From: Flavobacterium noncentrifugens | GTDB taxonomy: Bacteria > Bacteroidota > Bacteroidia > Flavobacteriales > Flavobacteriaceae | DNA length: 64,000 nt | Reading direction: 5' to 3' | Assembly (NCBI RefSeq): GCF_900100375.1 | Contig: NZ_FNEZ01000003.1 | Coordinates: 220,183 to 284,182, forward strand | Part shown: piece after piece, positions 1 through 8,802 of the stretch | Layout of the letters: the number at the start of each line of letters is the position of its first letter | Position numbering within the stretch: position 1 is the first letter of the stretch | Made by a program: the position numbers and the translations under genes | Notes under the pieces: model-generated | What the model saw: the letters and a program-made list of their open reading frames with translations, nothing else | Database searches by the model: none | What the model was told of the DNA's origin: nothing

Positions 1-1422
1 TGGTCGCCTGCTTTGAATAATACGGCCGCGACAACTTATACGTTTACACCCTCGGCTGGCCAATGTGCAACCACAGCTACGATGACGATCACGGTAAACC
101 CGGTTCCGGAAACGCCAACCATTACCTCAAGCGGTGCAACAACTTTCTGCCGGGGCGGAAATGTCGTGCTGACTTCATCGGCTGCGACCGGGAATATCTG
201 GTCGAATGGTGCGACAACACAGTCGATCACCGTTTCAAATTCAGGGGAATATAGTGTTTTGATCAGTAACGGAAATTGTACTTCGCTAAGTTCAGCACCA
301 ACCACGGTAACGGTCAATAATTTGATTGCTCCTAATTTTTCATTTCCAACAACCCCATTATGTAGTGGCGGCACAGTACCTGATTTGCCAACAACATCTC
401 CAAACGGAATATCAGGTATCTGGACTCCAGCAATAATAAATAACCTGACGAGTGGCAGCTATTCTTTTATTCCTGACCCGGAACAGTGCAGTCTCCTATT
501 GGTACTGAGTATAACAATCAATCCTTTGCCGGAAACGCCAACAGTTACAGCTTCAGGCACTACGAATTTATGTACGGGCGGAAATGTCGTTTTGACTTCA
601 TCGGCTGCGACCGGAAATGTCTGGTCAAATGGTGCGACAACGCCATCAATCACCGTTTCGGCTTCGGGAACTTATAGCGTTTCGGTGGATAATGGAAACT
701 GTACTTCTGCGCCATCAACAGCAACAACGGTGACGGTTAATCCATTGGCTGCAACGCCAACCATTACGACAAGCGGTGCAACGACTTTCTGTGAAGGCGG
801 AAATGTCGTTTTGACTTCATCGGCTGCGACCGGAAATGTTTGGTCGAATGGTGCGACAACGCCATCAATCACCGTTTCAGCTTCGGGAATTTATAGCGTT
901 TCGGTGGATAATGGAAACTGTATTTCTGCGCCATCTGAAGGAGCAACCGTTGATGTAAATGCAGCGCCACTTGCAGGCGTGGCAGAAGCTTTGGGAATTT
1001 TGACTGCAGCACAAACCGGCGCTGCATACCAATGGTATGACTGTTCGGGTACACCGATTTTTGGCGCAACAGGGCAAACTTTTGTTCCGGTTGTTGACGG
1101 CAGTTATAAGGTAGAAATTTCGTTGGGAACTTGTACGGTCACTTCGGCTTGTATCGATGCCACCGTTTTGGGAATCAAAGGTTTTGATGCGGTTCCTGAA
1201 TTTAAATATTATCCAAACCCGGTTGTTGATGTTTTAAACATCAGTTATGCTAATCCGATATTGAAGACGACGGTGTTTGATATTGCCGAAAGGACGGTGA
1301 TGACAAAAATAGCCCATTCGGAAACGACACAGCTCAACCTGTCCGGCCTTCCTGCCGGTGTTTATTTTGTTGAGGTGCATGCTGCAAATGCAAGTACTGT
1401 TTTCAGGATTATCAGAAAATAA
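1..1422 (+). CDS. T9SS-secreted repeat protein (adhesin-like), 3' part only
   Basis: The reading frame is open to the left edge, so the N-terminus lies outside the window; the first in-frame TTG at 13 is not a real start. At least three Ig/PKD-like modules of about 70 residues are seen, each with the pattern TFC-GGNVVLTSSAATGN-WSNGATT and a closing TVTVN strand. Two of them (DNA about 530-740 and 740-955) are almost identical. The last 75 residues form a type A T9SS sorting domain, with YYPNPVVDVLNI near its start, a GVYFVEV strand and a terminal RIIRK. Such proteins are exported through the Sec and T9SS pathways and attached to the cell surface or released. The repeat architecture resembles gliding or adhesion proteins of Flavobacterium, but the ligand cannot be told. 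Confidence 0.85.
   Translation, partial: WSPALNNTAATTYTFTPSAGQCATTATMTITVNPVPETPTITSSGATTFCRGGNVVLTSSAATGNIWSNGATTQSITVSNSGEYSVLISNGNCTSLSSAPTTVTVNNLIAPNFSFPTTPLCSGGTVPDLPTTSPNGISGIWTPAIINNLTSGSYSFIPDPEQCSLLLVLSITINPLPETPTVTASGTTNLCTGGNVVLTSSAATGNVWSNGATTPSITVSASGTYSVSVDNGNCTSAPSTATTVTVNPLAATPTITTSGATTFCEGGNVVLTSSAATGNVWSNGATTPSITVSASGIYSVSVDNGNCISAPSEGATVDVNAAPLAGVAEALGILTAAQTGAAYQWYDCSGTPIFGATGQTFVPVVDGSYKVEISLGTCTVTSACIDATVLGIKGFDAVPEFKYYPNPVVDVLNISYANPILKTTVFDIAERTVMTKIAHSETTQLNLSGLPAGVYFVEVHAANASTVFRIIRK
530..960 (+). repeat. Tandem near-identical Ig-like module repeats inside the T9SS adhesin gene
   Basis: DNA from about 589 to 725 and from about 799 to 935 differs at only a handful of positions over roughly 135 bases. 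A third, more diverged copy lies at about 166-250. The identity extends to third codon positions, which points to recent duplication or gene conversion rather than protein-level constraint alone. Confidence 0.8.
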
Positions 1423-1443
1423 AAAACATAGGTTAAATATTAA

Positions 1444-1476
1444 AAGCCACGGACAAGTAAGTTCGTGGCTTTTTTT
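1444..1476 (+). terminator. Rho-independent terminator after the T9SS adhesin
   Basis: The arms AAGCCACG (1444-1451) and CGTGGCTT (1464-1471) form an 8-bp stem with a 12-nt loop, followed by a T run to 1476. It lies 22 nt after the stop codon. It may also serve the converging terC-like gene. Confidence 0.8.
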
Positions 1477-1544
1477 ATGATTTGACTTCATTTAAACAGA
1501 CTTCAAAATATGAAACCCTGCATTTTCAACTTTAATAACGCCAT

Positions 1545-2345
1545 TTATGATTCGGAAATGTTGGTGTTCTTTTTGGGCCAATTGAAAAATGTGGAAGTTA
1601 AAATCGGTACAAAGAAAATTAGCACCGTAAGTACTGAAATGCCAATGTCGGCGGCATGGCTCGCTAATAACCGGCTAATTGGGCTTTCGGGATAAAAGTG
1701 CTCAAAAAGCGATACGGTCAGTTTGAGTCCGAGTATGGCGATAACAATAAATGCAGCGGTTTCAAGGAAAGGATATTTTTCCATTAATTTGACAAACCAT
1801 TGTGCGATAAAACGCATCGCCAGGATTCCGATAAAAACACCGATGCAAACCAGAATAATATTTGGCGTAAAAGCCACTGCAGCAAAAACATTGTCAATCG
1901 AAAATGCCATATCCATCAATTCCACCAGGCAAACTGTTGCCCAAAAAGAGCCTAATGAACCCACTGTAATTTTATACAGCCAGTTGCTTTCCTTATCGAT
2001 GGTATCATCTTCAGTGCTTTCGGTTTGTTTGCTTTTCCAGAAATCGTAAGCGAGATACAACAGATAAATTCCGCCCAAAGGCTTTAACCACCAGATTTTA
2101 ATCAGGAACGCTGCAAAAATCATGGCCAATCCGCGGAAGAAATAAGCGCCCCAGATACCGAATTTTAGCGCTTTGTCGCGTTGGTCCTGCGGCAGATCCA
2201 TCACCATGGTTGCAAGTACGGCGGCATTGTCGACAGATAGAAGGCTCTCAATGATGATCAGGTTTCCAATGATCGCAAGCGAAGTGCCCGGATGGCTTAT
2301 AATGTCCTGCCACAATATGGCGATGTGCTGAAGTAAATCGTTCAT
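1545..2345 (-). CDS. TerC family integral membrane protein
   Basis: This 266-residue protein has about seven hydrophobic helices. It carries the two acidic signatures of the TerC family, SVDNAAVL in an N-terminal helix and FSIDNVFAA in the middle, which in relatives line a metal-ion path. The cytoplasmic loop around residues 105-125 is charged (KSKQTESTEDD). TerC-like proteins such as Alx and YkoY are linked to manganese export and tellurium resistance; no tellurite operon is present here, so metal-ion homeostasis is the more likely role. It is a single gene facing the adhesin terminator. Confidence 0.85.
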   Translation of the reverse strand: MNDLLQHIAILWQDIISHPGTSLAIIGNLIIIESLLSVDNAAVLATMVMDLPQDQRDKALKFGIWGAYFFRGLAMIFAAFLIKIWWLKPLGGIYLLYLAYDFWKSKQTESTEDDTIDKESNWLYKITVGSLGSFWATVCLVELMDMAFSIDNVFAAVAFTPNIILVCIGVFIGILAMRFIAQWFVKLMEKYPFLETAAFIVIAILGLKLTVSLFEHFYPESPISRLLASHAADIGISVLTVLIFFVPILTSTFFNWPKKNTNISES

Positions 2346-2623
2346 TTTTTGATGGATTTGTAATTTATTAGTTGCTTTTCTTTGGCAAACGTGCCGAAGA
2401 TATTGGTATTTTTTTAATATTTATTTATTTCTATGAACTTATTGTATCCGACATACATTTCCGGTTAAAGACTCTGAGACATCATTCAAACAGCAATTGA
2501 TATTTTCATAAATTACGGCTTGAGGGAAAATATGATCGTGATATGCAGATTCCAAGAAACTGAAAATATTTTTTGCCTGGATTTATTATATTTACAATCG
2601 TTTGAAAAATAAAAAAAAATACT

Positions 2624-2884
2624 ATGAAACCTGAAAACCTGACTGCATTAAGTGATCAAGAACTTTTTCAAAAAATAAAAAAAATAAAAACCAATAAGAC
2701 AATCGATGCGGCACTTATTGGATTTACTGTTGGAATTGTAGTGTATAGCGCGGTACAAAACGGTTTTGGGTTCTTTACTTTCTTCCCTTTGATAATAACC
2801 TATGTCATTGTTAGAAATTCTAAAAACAATCAGATTTTAGAAAACGAAATGCAGCGTGAATTACAATCCAGAAACCTAAAGTAA
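2624..2884 (+). CDS. Small hypothetical membrane protein
   Basis: This 86-residue protein has a polar N-terminus (LTALSDQELFQKIKKIK), two hydrophobic helices at about residues 29-45 and 49-65, and a charged, probably coiled tail ending QRELQSRNLK. The layout suggests a two-pass inner-membrane protein with both ends in the cytoplasm. No motif assigns a function. An A-rich stretch (AAAAAAAAAT) directly precedes the ATG, as is common in Flavobacteria, which rarely use strong Shine-Dalgarno sites. Confidence 0.65.
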   Translation: MKPENLTALSDQELFQKIKKIKTNKTIDAALIGFTVGIVVYSAVQNGFGFFTFFPLIITYVIVRNSKNNQILENEMQRELQSRNLK

Positions 2885-2975
2885 GTTTGGCTGGATTATC
2901 GAAAAACGCCTGACAAAATGTGTCGATAAAGACCCTAAAATGAAATTCAAAATTAAAAAATAAAAAACATTCCTA

Positions 2976-3836
2976 ATGAAAACAAAATTACTTCCTTTTT
3001 TATTTTTAATATTTTTAAACGGAAAATCCTTTTCACAGGACTATTTTCCCCTATTGAACAATGCATCGTGGAATGTAGAAGTAGCAACTTTCGGCGGAAG
3101 CCAGACTTATGCAATTACCCAAAATGGCGAAGCAATTATTGGCGCACATACCTATAAAAAGTTTATTGATTCCGATCTAAGCAGGGAATATTACATCAGG
3201 GAAGACATTGCTGCAAAAAAGGTGTACAAAATACTTAATGGCAGCGATGTCCTGCTTTTTGATTTTAACCTGCATGTTTCAGATGTGATTACACTCGCAA
3301 ACGGAAACAATTACAGTGTGGCTTCGATTACAAATATCAATGTAAACGGTGGACAAAGAAGGCAATTTTATTTAAGTAATGTATCGAATCTGTTCGGATA
3401 CAATGAAGTTTGGGTAGAAGGTGTCGGGAGCACCGCCCATCCGTTGGTGTCGCGCTACGAAATGTTCTCAGATCCTGTATATTACCTGCAATGCAGTTTT
3501 CAGAATGGAGAAAACATTTACAATCGCGGATTGGCAAATGGCGGCACTCCGACAGCTTGCGTGGTTTTGAGTGTTGAAGATCAGGATTATTTGCCCAAAA
3601 TAAGCTTTGCTCCTAATCCGTTTCAAACCGAAATCACAATTTCAACTACAACTGGTTTCAGGAATTCGACTTTAAAAGTTTACAACCAATTTGGACAGTT
3701 GCTTAGAGAAATCAAGGGGCTGAATGGGAATAAAATCAACTTTGGAAGAGAAAACCTAAACAGCAGTTTATACTTTTTTGAATTGACGGAAAACGGAAAA
3801 TTATTGACGTCTGCAAAAATACTAGTGACAAACTAA
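2976..3836 (+). CDS. T9SS type A sorting domain protein
   Basis: This 286-residue secreted protein has a signal peptide at residues 1-20 (MKTKLLPFLFLIFLNGKSFS), a mainly beta-strand central region, and a C-terminal T9SS type A sorting domain from about residue 210. The domain contains FAPNPFQTEITIS, a VYNQFGQLL strand and a terminal SAKILVTN. The central part has no recognisable enzymatic motif. It is 91 nt after the small membrane gene and on the same strand, but operon membership is uncertain. Confidence 0.8.
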   Translation: MKTKLLPFLFLIFLNGKSFSQDYFPLLNNASWNVEVATFGGSQTYAITQNGEAIIGAHTYKKFIDSDLSREYYIREDIAAKKVYKILNGSDVLLFDFNLHVSDVITLANGNNYSVASITNINVNGGQRRQFYLSNVSNLFGYNEVWVEGVGSTAHPLVSRYEMFSDPVYYLQCSFQNGENIYNRGLANGGTPTACVVLSVEDQDYLPKISFAPNPFQTEITISTTTGFRNSTLKVYNQFGQLLREIKGLNGNKINFGRENLNSSLYFFELTENGKLLTSAKILVTN

Positions 3837-3925
3837 CAATTAATTGAAAATACCGCTACGCGCCGGAGAAGTAAAAACAAGTACCGCCGGATTTTAATAA
3901 TCCGATAATCCACATCAATTACAAA

Positions 3926-4297
3926 ATGGAAAATCAATTCGAAAATACCATCAAAAAGGCATATACCGCATTCAATGAAAGAAACATCGACAGCGCACTA
4001 TCGACCATGCAACCAGATGTACAGTGGTCGAAAGCCTGGGAAGGCGGCTACATTAGCGGCCATGGTGAAATTAAGCAATACTGGACCAGGCAATGGACAG
4101 AAATCAATCCGAATGTCGAGCCTATCGGGTTTGCTGAAAGACCAAACGGAAGCCTGGAAGTTACAGTGCATCAGCATGTAAAAGATCTACAAGACGGTTT
4201 AATATTTGACGGACTCGTAAAACACATTTACAATTTTGAGAACGGACTGATAAAAACAATGGATATTGAACTCATTAATCCAATTAACCTTTCGTAG
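3926..4297 (+). CDS. SnoaL-like / NTF2-fold protein
   Basis: This 123-residue protein matches the small cone-shaped alpha+beta fold of the SnoaL/NTF2 superfamily. It starts with helices (IKKAYTAFNERNIDSALSTM) followed by D-VQWSKAWEGG-ISGHGEIKQYWTRQW and a sheet ending in FENGLIKTMDIELI. The PDVQWSKAWEGG and GHGEI segments are typical of the ketosteroid-isomerase-like DUF4440/SnoaL branch. The substrate is unknown. It has no signal peptide and is probably cytoplasmic. Confidence 0.75.
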   Translation: MENQFENTIKKAYTAFNERNIDSALSTMQPDVQWSKAWEGGYISGHGEIKQYWTRQWTEINPNVEPIGFAERPNGSLEVTVHQHVKDLQDGLIFDGLVKHIYNFENGLIKTMDIELINPINLS

Positions 4298-4370
4298 CAT
4301 CTTAATTTAAATTGCTGTTGTTTGTTATTCAATGCCATGGTTCAGGCATGCATCAATATGATATTTTCCA

Positions 4371-4378
4371 TAAATTTG
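4371..4378 (+). promoter_or_regulatory. Candidate -7 promoter box (TAAATTTG)
   Basis: TAAATTTG fits the Bacteroidota -7 consensus TAnnTTTG and lies 43 nt before the ATG of the LuxR-type gene. No clear TTG -33 element is seen at the expected distance. Confidence 0.4.
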
Positions 4379-4421
4379 TTGTATTTCGAAGATCTTAAAA
4401 CCGCACCGAAACCTCCTAAAC

Positions 4422-4901
4422 ATGACCAGTCAAAAAAAAATCCTGCAAAGGAATAAAGCGGTTATCATGTACAGCATCAGCCTGGCGTTGCTTTTGTTTT
4501 TACTCAAATGGCTTGAGCTTCGGTTGATCGTATTCGACCATTTCTTTGAAATTTACATCGGATGCATTGCTGTCCTTTTTACTTCGCTGGGCATCTGGCT
4601 TGCGTTAAAGCTTTCAAAGCCAATTATCAAAACCGTAGTCGTCGAAAAGGAAATATTCGTAAACCGAAATGAAAATTTTGTCCCGGACCAATCAAAAATC
4701 TCCGAACTGGAACTCAGCAAACGGGAACTGGAAATCTTAAATTTATTGGCTCAAGGCCACAGCAACCAGGAAATCGCCGCAGCCATTTTTGTTTCTTTAA
4801 GCACCGTAAAAACGCACAACCAGAATCTTTTTGAAAAGCTGCAGGTGAACAGGCGCATACAAGCCGTTGAAAAAGCAAAAAAGTTAAACCTGATTCCGTA
4901 A
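4422..4901 (+). CDS. Membrane-anchored LuxR-type HTH transcriptional regulator
   Basis: This 159-residue protein has two hydrophobic helices at about residues 13-33 and 40-64, a short charged linker, and a LuxR/GerE helix-turn-helix from about residue 96 to the end. The HTH includes the motifs LSKRELEILNLLAQGHSNQEI and STVKTHNQNLFEKL. It lacks a receiver domain, so the DNA-binding domain is tethered directly to the membrane. It lies 104 nt upstream of a DUF4199 membrane protein and a VOC protein on the same strand, which may be its targets or partners (inference from order only). Confidence 0.8.
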   Translation: MTSQKKILQRNKAVIMYSISLALLLFLLKWLELRLIVFDHFFEIYIGCIAVLFTSLGIWLALKLSKPIIKTVVVEKEIFVNRNENFVPDQSKISELELSKRELEILNLLAQGHSNQEIAAAIFVSLSTVKTHNQNLFEKLQVNRRIQAVEKAKKLNLIP

Positions 4902-5005
4902 GGTTTCACACACAGGTATAAATACTCTGAAAGCAAAAAATAGCCGAAAGTATGAGTGAAAAAAATGAAACATCCGCTACATTCGCAGCATAAAAACCAT
5001 AAAAA

Positions 5006-5539
5006 ATGAAAAAAAACATTCTTGTTTACGGGCTTATTTCAGGCATTATAGTTTCTGTTTTGATGCTGTCTTCAGTTAATTACCTAAGCCATTGCAACGG
5101 AAACACAGGCTATGAAACCAGTATGCTTATTGGCTATGCTTCGATGCTCCTCGCCTTTTCATTGGTATTTGTCGGCATTCGCAACTACAGGAACAAATAC
5201 AATGAAGGTGTAATCAGTTTCGGAAAAGCATTCAAGATCGGAATCGGGATGGTCCTGATCGCTTCAACCATTTACGTACTTTCCTGGCTTGTCGACTACT
5301 TTTTCTTCATTCCTGATTTTATGGATAAATATGCCGCGCACATGATCGGCGAACTCAAGGCAAACGGTGCGAGCCAGGCCGAAATTGCCAGCCAAACAAA
5401 AGAAATGGCAGATTTTGCAGTGATGTATAAAAATCCGTTCTTTAATGCGATGATGACCTACATGGAAATTTTACCGGTCGGATTGGTCGTAACGTTGATC
5501 AGTTCCCTAATTTTGAAAAGCAAAACAGTCAAAAATTAA
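5006..5539 (+). CDS. DUF4199 domain membrane protein
   Basis: This 177-residue protein has four hydrophobic helices, at about residues 5-25, 38-58, 75-97 and 150-170. The segment FVGIRNYRNKYNEGVISFGKAFKIG between helices two and three is characteristic of DUF4199, a Bacteroidota membrane family with no known function. Only 9 nt separate it from the following VOC gene, so the two are probably cotranscribed. Confidence 0.8.
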   Translation: MKKNILVYGLISGIIVSVLMLSSVNYLSHCNGNTGYETSMLIGYASMLLAFSLVFVGIRNYRNKYNEGVISFGKAFKIGIGMVLIASTIYVLSWLVDYFFFIPDFMDKYAAHMIGELKANGASQAEIASQTKEMADFAVMYKNPFFNAMMTYMEILPVGLVVTLISSLILKSKTVKN

Positions 5540-5548
5540 TATAAAAAT

Positions 5549-5974
5549 ATGGAAGACCAAAAAAACAATACCGACAACACTACTCCGAAAGTCACCGGAA
5601 TTGGAGGCATTTTCTTTTTTTCAGACAATCCCAAAGACGCAAAAGAATGGTATGCCAAAAATTTAGGGCTTGAAATAAATGCCTGGGGCTCATCGGGTTT
5701 TGAATCCAGGAATATTGACAAACCAGATCAAATCGATTCGCTTCAATGGAGCCCTTTTAAAACAGGAGATGATTATTTTTCGCCATCCAAAAAAGAATTC
5801 ATGATTAACTACCGGGTTCAGAATATGGAGGCGCTCGTAAGCAAACTCAAAGAAAACGGCGTCACCATACTCGACGACATTGCGACCTATGATTATGGGA
5901 AATTCGTACACATTATGGACGCTGAAGGCAATAAAATCGAATTGTGGGAAGCTGTGGAAGAAAGCCACGATTAA
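5549..5974 (+). CDS. VOC family (glyoxalase/bleomycin-resistance fold) protein
   Basis: This 141-residue protein shows the paired beta-alpha-beta-beta-beta layout of the vicinal oxygen chelate superfamily. GIGGIFFFSDNPKDAKEWYAKNLG forms the first module, YRVQNMEALVSKLKENGVTI the second, and FVHIMDAEGNKIELWEA carries the usual C-terminal Glu metal ligand. The usual N-terminal His appears replaced, so metal binding is uncertain. It follows the DUF4199 gene with a 9-nt gap. Lactoylglutathione lyase activity should not be assumed. Confidence 0.8.
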   Translation: MEDQKNNTDNTTPKVTGIGGIFFFSDNPKDAKEWYAKNLGLEINAWGSSGFESRNIDKPDQIDSLQWSPFKTGDDYFSPSKKEFMINYRVQNMEALVSKLKENGVTILDDIATYDYGKFVHIMDAEGNKIELWEAVEESHD

Positions 5975-6018
5975 AGCATTTTTCAACAAGCATTCCGGAA
6001 AAATATGGAATTGAAATC

Positions 6019-6534
6019 ATGGAAGAAAAAATACTATTTACAGAGCAGCAAAAATTCAGTCAATGGTGGATCTGGCTGCTTCTCATTGTACTAAATGTCT
6101 TTTTTATTTTCGGAATTAACAAGCAGCTCATCCACCATGAACCTTTTGGAGATCATCCGACTGGAGATATCGGATTGCTTGCCGGATTTGGATTAATCTT
6201 ATTTGTCACACTACTTTTTTACACTTTTAAACTGCAGACCATTATTAAAGAAGATGGCATATATGTCCGGTTTTTTCCGGTTCAAATCGCCTACCGCAAA
6301 TATTCGTGGGATAAATTGACCAAAACCTACGTCAGGAAATACAGCCCGATTGCAGAATATGGCGGTTGGGGTTTTAGGGGCGGAATTTCCAAGAGTGGAT
6401 GTGCTTTTAATGTTTCGGGAAATCAGGGATTACAGCTTGCCTTTTCAGACAGGCAAAATTTACTGATCGGCACCAATAAGCCTGATGAAATAAAAGAAGT
6501 GCTGGTTAAAATCGGAAAATACAAAATAGAATAA
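6019..6534 (+). CDS. DUF6141-like two-helix membrane protein
   Basis: Translation most likely starts at the ATG at 6019, giving 171 residues; the upstream in-frame ATG at 5944 lies inside the VOC gene and would add an unrelated polar tail. Two hydrophobic helices at about residues 14-32 and 53-75 are followed by a soluble domain of beta strands (IIKEDGIYVRFFPVQIAYRK, then a GWGFRGGI loop) resembling the bacterial PH-like fold. From memory it matches the DUF6141 family of Flavobacteria. Its function is unknown. Confidence 0.65.
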   Translation: MEEKILFTEQQKFSQWWIWLLLIVLNVFFIFGINKQLIHHEPFGDHPTGDIGLLAGFGLILFVTLLFYTFKLQTIIKEDGIYVRFFPVQIAYRKYSWDKLTKTYVRKYSPIAEYGGWGFRGGISKSGCAFNVSGNQGLQLAFSDRQNLLIGTNKPDEIKEVLVKIGKYKIE

Positions 6535-6542
6535 TCAGGCAA

Positions 6543-7937
6543 TTATTCGGCAACGTTCGCGTTTGAAAGTGCCTGGTCCCGGATGATCTTATGCGGATGT
6601 TTTTTCGCAAAAGCATAAATCAGCTGCATGATGTATTGATTGCTTCGGTAAGGCGTCATGTAATCCTTCATTCCGGAAATTTTTGTAAAACCCACATCCG
6701 AAGCGATATAACCCATACCATAAAAATGGCCGGCTTCAACCCAGATGCAGCTGCGTTCTTCTGCAGATCTTCCTTTGTCCAAGATCCCAAAACTTGGCCT
6801 GTTTTCGAGCAAAAAATCGATGGCAGTTGCGATCTGCTCGTTGTGCTGTACAACATCGGGCAAATTTGTATGGTCGGGCTTTAGCAAGAATCCGCCTTCT
6901 GCCGGCCGGCCGTATTTGCAAAACCGGTGATCAATGCCAAACTGTTCTGCCAGGCTTCGCAGCAAATGTACGGCCTCATATTCGTTGTTAAAAACCTGTA
7001 GGGCCGACTGGAATTTGCTGAGTTTTCCAACTGCGAAATACCGATAGCCGTTGCGGGCTTCATATTCGTAAAGCCCATATTTTGCTTCAAAACGCTTCAA
7101 CGCCTTATTGTATATTGGCCATAGTTTCTTGATTTCGGAACATTCGAGCAACAGCGCCATCAGTTCTGTAGCACAAACTTCAAACGATATTCCGAAAATA
7201 TCCCTTAAGAAATGCTGCCTTTGTGGTTTCAGGTTGTGCCCGCTGAAGTGCGAAGCCACACGCTTTTTTATATTGATCGCCTTTCCAACATAAACCACTT
7301 TTCCGAACGCATTGTAAAAATAATAGACCCCAGGTTTTTCAGGCAATTTTTCAAAATCCTGAGGCGGCAGGTTTGGCGGCAGGCGCTGGTCCTGTGCAGT
7401 TTTTTTAATCATATTCTGCAATACGCCTTCGCTGTCCCATTCAAGCAGTCGTGAAAATAAAATGACTGTGGCATCTGCGTCACCACCTGCGCGGTGGCGG
7501 TTTTCCAGACGAATGTCCAGCGAATGGCAAAGGTTTCCGAGGCTGTAGGAACGCAGCCCAGGTTTGATTTTTCTGGCGGCGCGCACGGTACATAATTTTT
7601 TCGCTGTCCATTTGAAGCCGCTTTCTTCAAGCTGGTGCCTGACAAATGAATAATCAAAATTGACATTGTGTGCCACAAAAATCCGGTCGGTCAGCATTTG
7701 CAGGACTTTTTCAGAAATATCATCAAAAATCGGTGCATCTCGCACCATGTCATTGTTAATTCCCGTCAATGCAAAAATCGGGACCGGGATTTCCTTTTGC
7801 GGATTGACGAGCGTTTCCCAGCGGTCGATGATTTTTGTTCCGTCATGAATGACAATTGCGATCTCGGTAATGCGGCTGCCACTGGCATTACCGCCTGTGG
7901 TTTCGATATCTACGATGGCATATTGCTGATTTTTCAT
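6543..7937 (-). CDS. DnaQ-like 3'-5' exonuclease fused to a UvrC-type GIY-YIG domain
   Basis: This 464-residue protein has an N-terminal DEDDh exonuclease: D10 and E12 in VDIETTGG, H90-N and D95 in AHNVNFD, and H148 to D153 in HRAGGDAD. A GIY-YIG nuclease module starts at about residue 202 (PGVYYF, then VVYVGKA at 214-220, with a following Arg). The remaining 240 residues are a family-specific extension. Such fusions occur in Bacteroidota and resemble the Cho/UvrC incision domain joined to a proofreading exonuclease, which suggests DNA repair. The gene converges on the DUF6141-like gene with an 8-nt gap. Confidence 0.88.
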   Translation of the reverse strand: MKNQQYAIVDIETTGGNASGSRITEIAIVIHDGTKIIDRWETLVNPQKEIPVPIFALTGINNDMVRDAPIFDDISEKVLQMLTDRIFVAHNVNFDYSFVRHQLEESGFKWTAKKLCTVRAARKIKPGLRSYSLGNLCHSLDIRLENRHRAGGDADATVILFSRLLEWDSEGVLQNMIKKTAQDQRLPPNLPPQDFEKLPEKPGVYYFYNAFGKVVYVGKAINIKKRVASHFSGHNLKPQRQHFLRDIFGISFEVCATELMALLLECSEIKKLWPIYNKALKRFEAKYGLYEYEARNGYRYFAVGKLSKFQSALQVFNNEYEAVHLLRSLAEQFGIDHRFCKYGRPAEGGFLLKPDHTNLPDVVQHNEQIATAIDFLLENRPSFGILDKGRSAEERSCIWVEAGHFYGMGYIASDVGFTKISGMKDYMTPYRSNQYIMQLIYAFAKKHPHKIIRDQALSNANVAE

Positions 7938-8097
7938 GGTAAGTTATAACGCAGCGCAGTCGTTCAAAGTATGGCGCTGTTGTAATTTTTGGAGCAGATA
8001 AATTTAAGGAAATCTTGTGGGATTTAGAACGAAATAAGCAAACAATTTCCTTTTTTTCACTTTAAATACAAAGGCAAAAACGGCGTTTTTTTTCAAA

Positions 8098-8802
8098 TCA
8101 GCGTGAAAGCAAAATCTTGTATTTTCTTCCAACAGGAATTTCGATTCCGTTATAAAGTGTCAGGTGGGTTTGCCCGATGTTGTTTACAAAAGAAGTATTT
8201 ACGATAAAGGAACGGTGTATCTGTATGAAATCAGCATTGCCAATCGCTTCAGCCATGCCCAGCAAAGTTCCGTAAACAATGAACGGCAGTTTGTTTTTAG
8301 TACAGAATAATTTCAGGTAATTTCCTGTACTTTCAATATACATCAACGTATCGAGGGCAATGTGCATCATTCCGCCATTTACCTTGACAGACAACATTTT
8401 ATCCGATTTGGTTTCCGAAACTTTAGCCTGCGCAGTGCCTGCAAAAAAGGTTCGTGCCTTTTCAATGGCTTTTGCAAATTTTTCGAGTGAAATGGGTTTT
8501 AACAGATAATCGATCGCATCATTCTGATACGCTTCGAGGGCAAAGTCAGAATATGCTGTTGTGACAATGGTCAGCGGACGCACAGGCTGCAATTCCATCA
8601 ATTCAATTCCCGATAAGACCGGCATGTTGATATCGAGGAAAATCAGGTCATACTGGTTTTCATTCAGCATTTTCAGTGCTTCTTTTCCGCTGTAAGCGCT
8701 GCCCGAATGTTCAAGATCGTCAAATTTTGAAATGTGCGAAGCCAGTGCTTTGTGGGCTGGCGTTTCATCATCGACGATCAGGCAACGGTATGTAATTCCC
8801 AT
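8098..8802 (-). CDS. LytTR-family response regulator
   Basis: This 234-residue protein has a receiver domain with the phospho-acceptor D57 in LIFLDINMP, acidic residues D11-D12, and the conserved Lys in YLLKPIS. A LytTR DNA-binding domain follows from about residue 130, with YIESTGNYLKLF, QIHRSFIVN and a terminal VGRKYKILL. Its start overlaps the end of the histidine kinase gene by 25 nt, so the two are translationally coupled and form a cognate pair. Targets are unknown. Confidence 0.92.
   Translation of the reverse strand: MGITYRCLIVDDETPAHKALASHISKFDDLEHSGSAYSGKEALKMLNENQYDLIFLDINMPVLSGIELMELQPVRPLTIVTTAYSDFALEAYQNDAIDYLLKPISLEKFAKAIEKARTFFAGTAQAKVSETKSDKMLSVKVNGGMMHIALDTLMYIESTGNYLKLFCTKNKLPFIVYGTLLGMAEAIGNADFIQIHRSFIVNTSFVNNIGQTHLTLYNGIEIPVGRKYKILLSR

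Noticed and set aside
100..960. Regularly spaced repeats that might be taken for a CRISPR array
   Set aside because: Repeats are about 200 bp, in frame and coding for Ig-like modules; there are no short repeats with unique spacers and no cas genes.
36..1077. Several antisense and alternate-frame open frames over the adhesin repeats
   Set aside because: They mirror the repeated DNA of the sense gene and have no family resemblance or signals.
6543..7937. Homing endonuclease because of the GIY-YIG motif
   Set aside because: The motif is of the UvrC/Cho type and fused to a DnaQ exonuclease, with no intron or intein around it.
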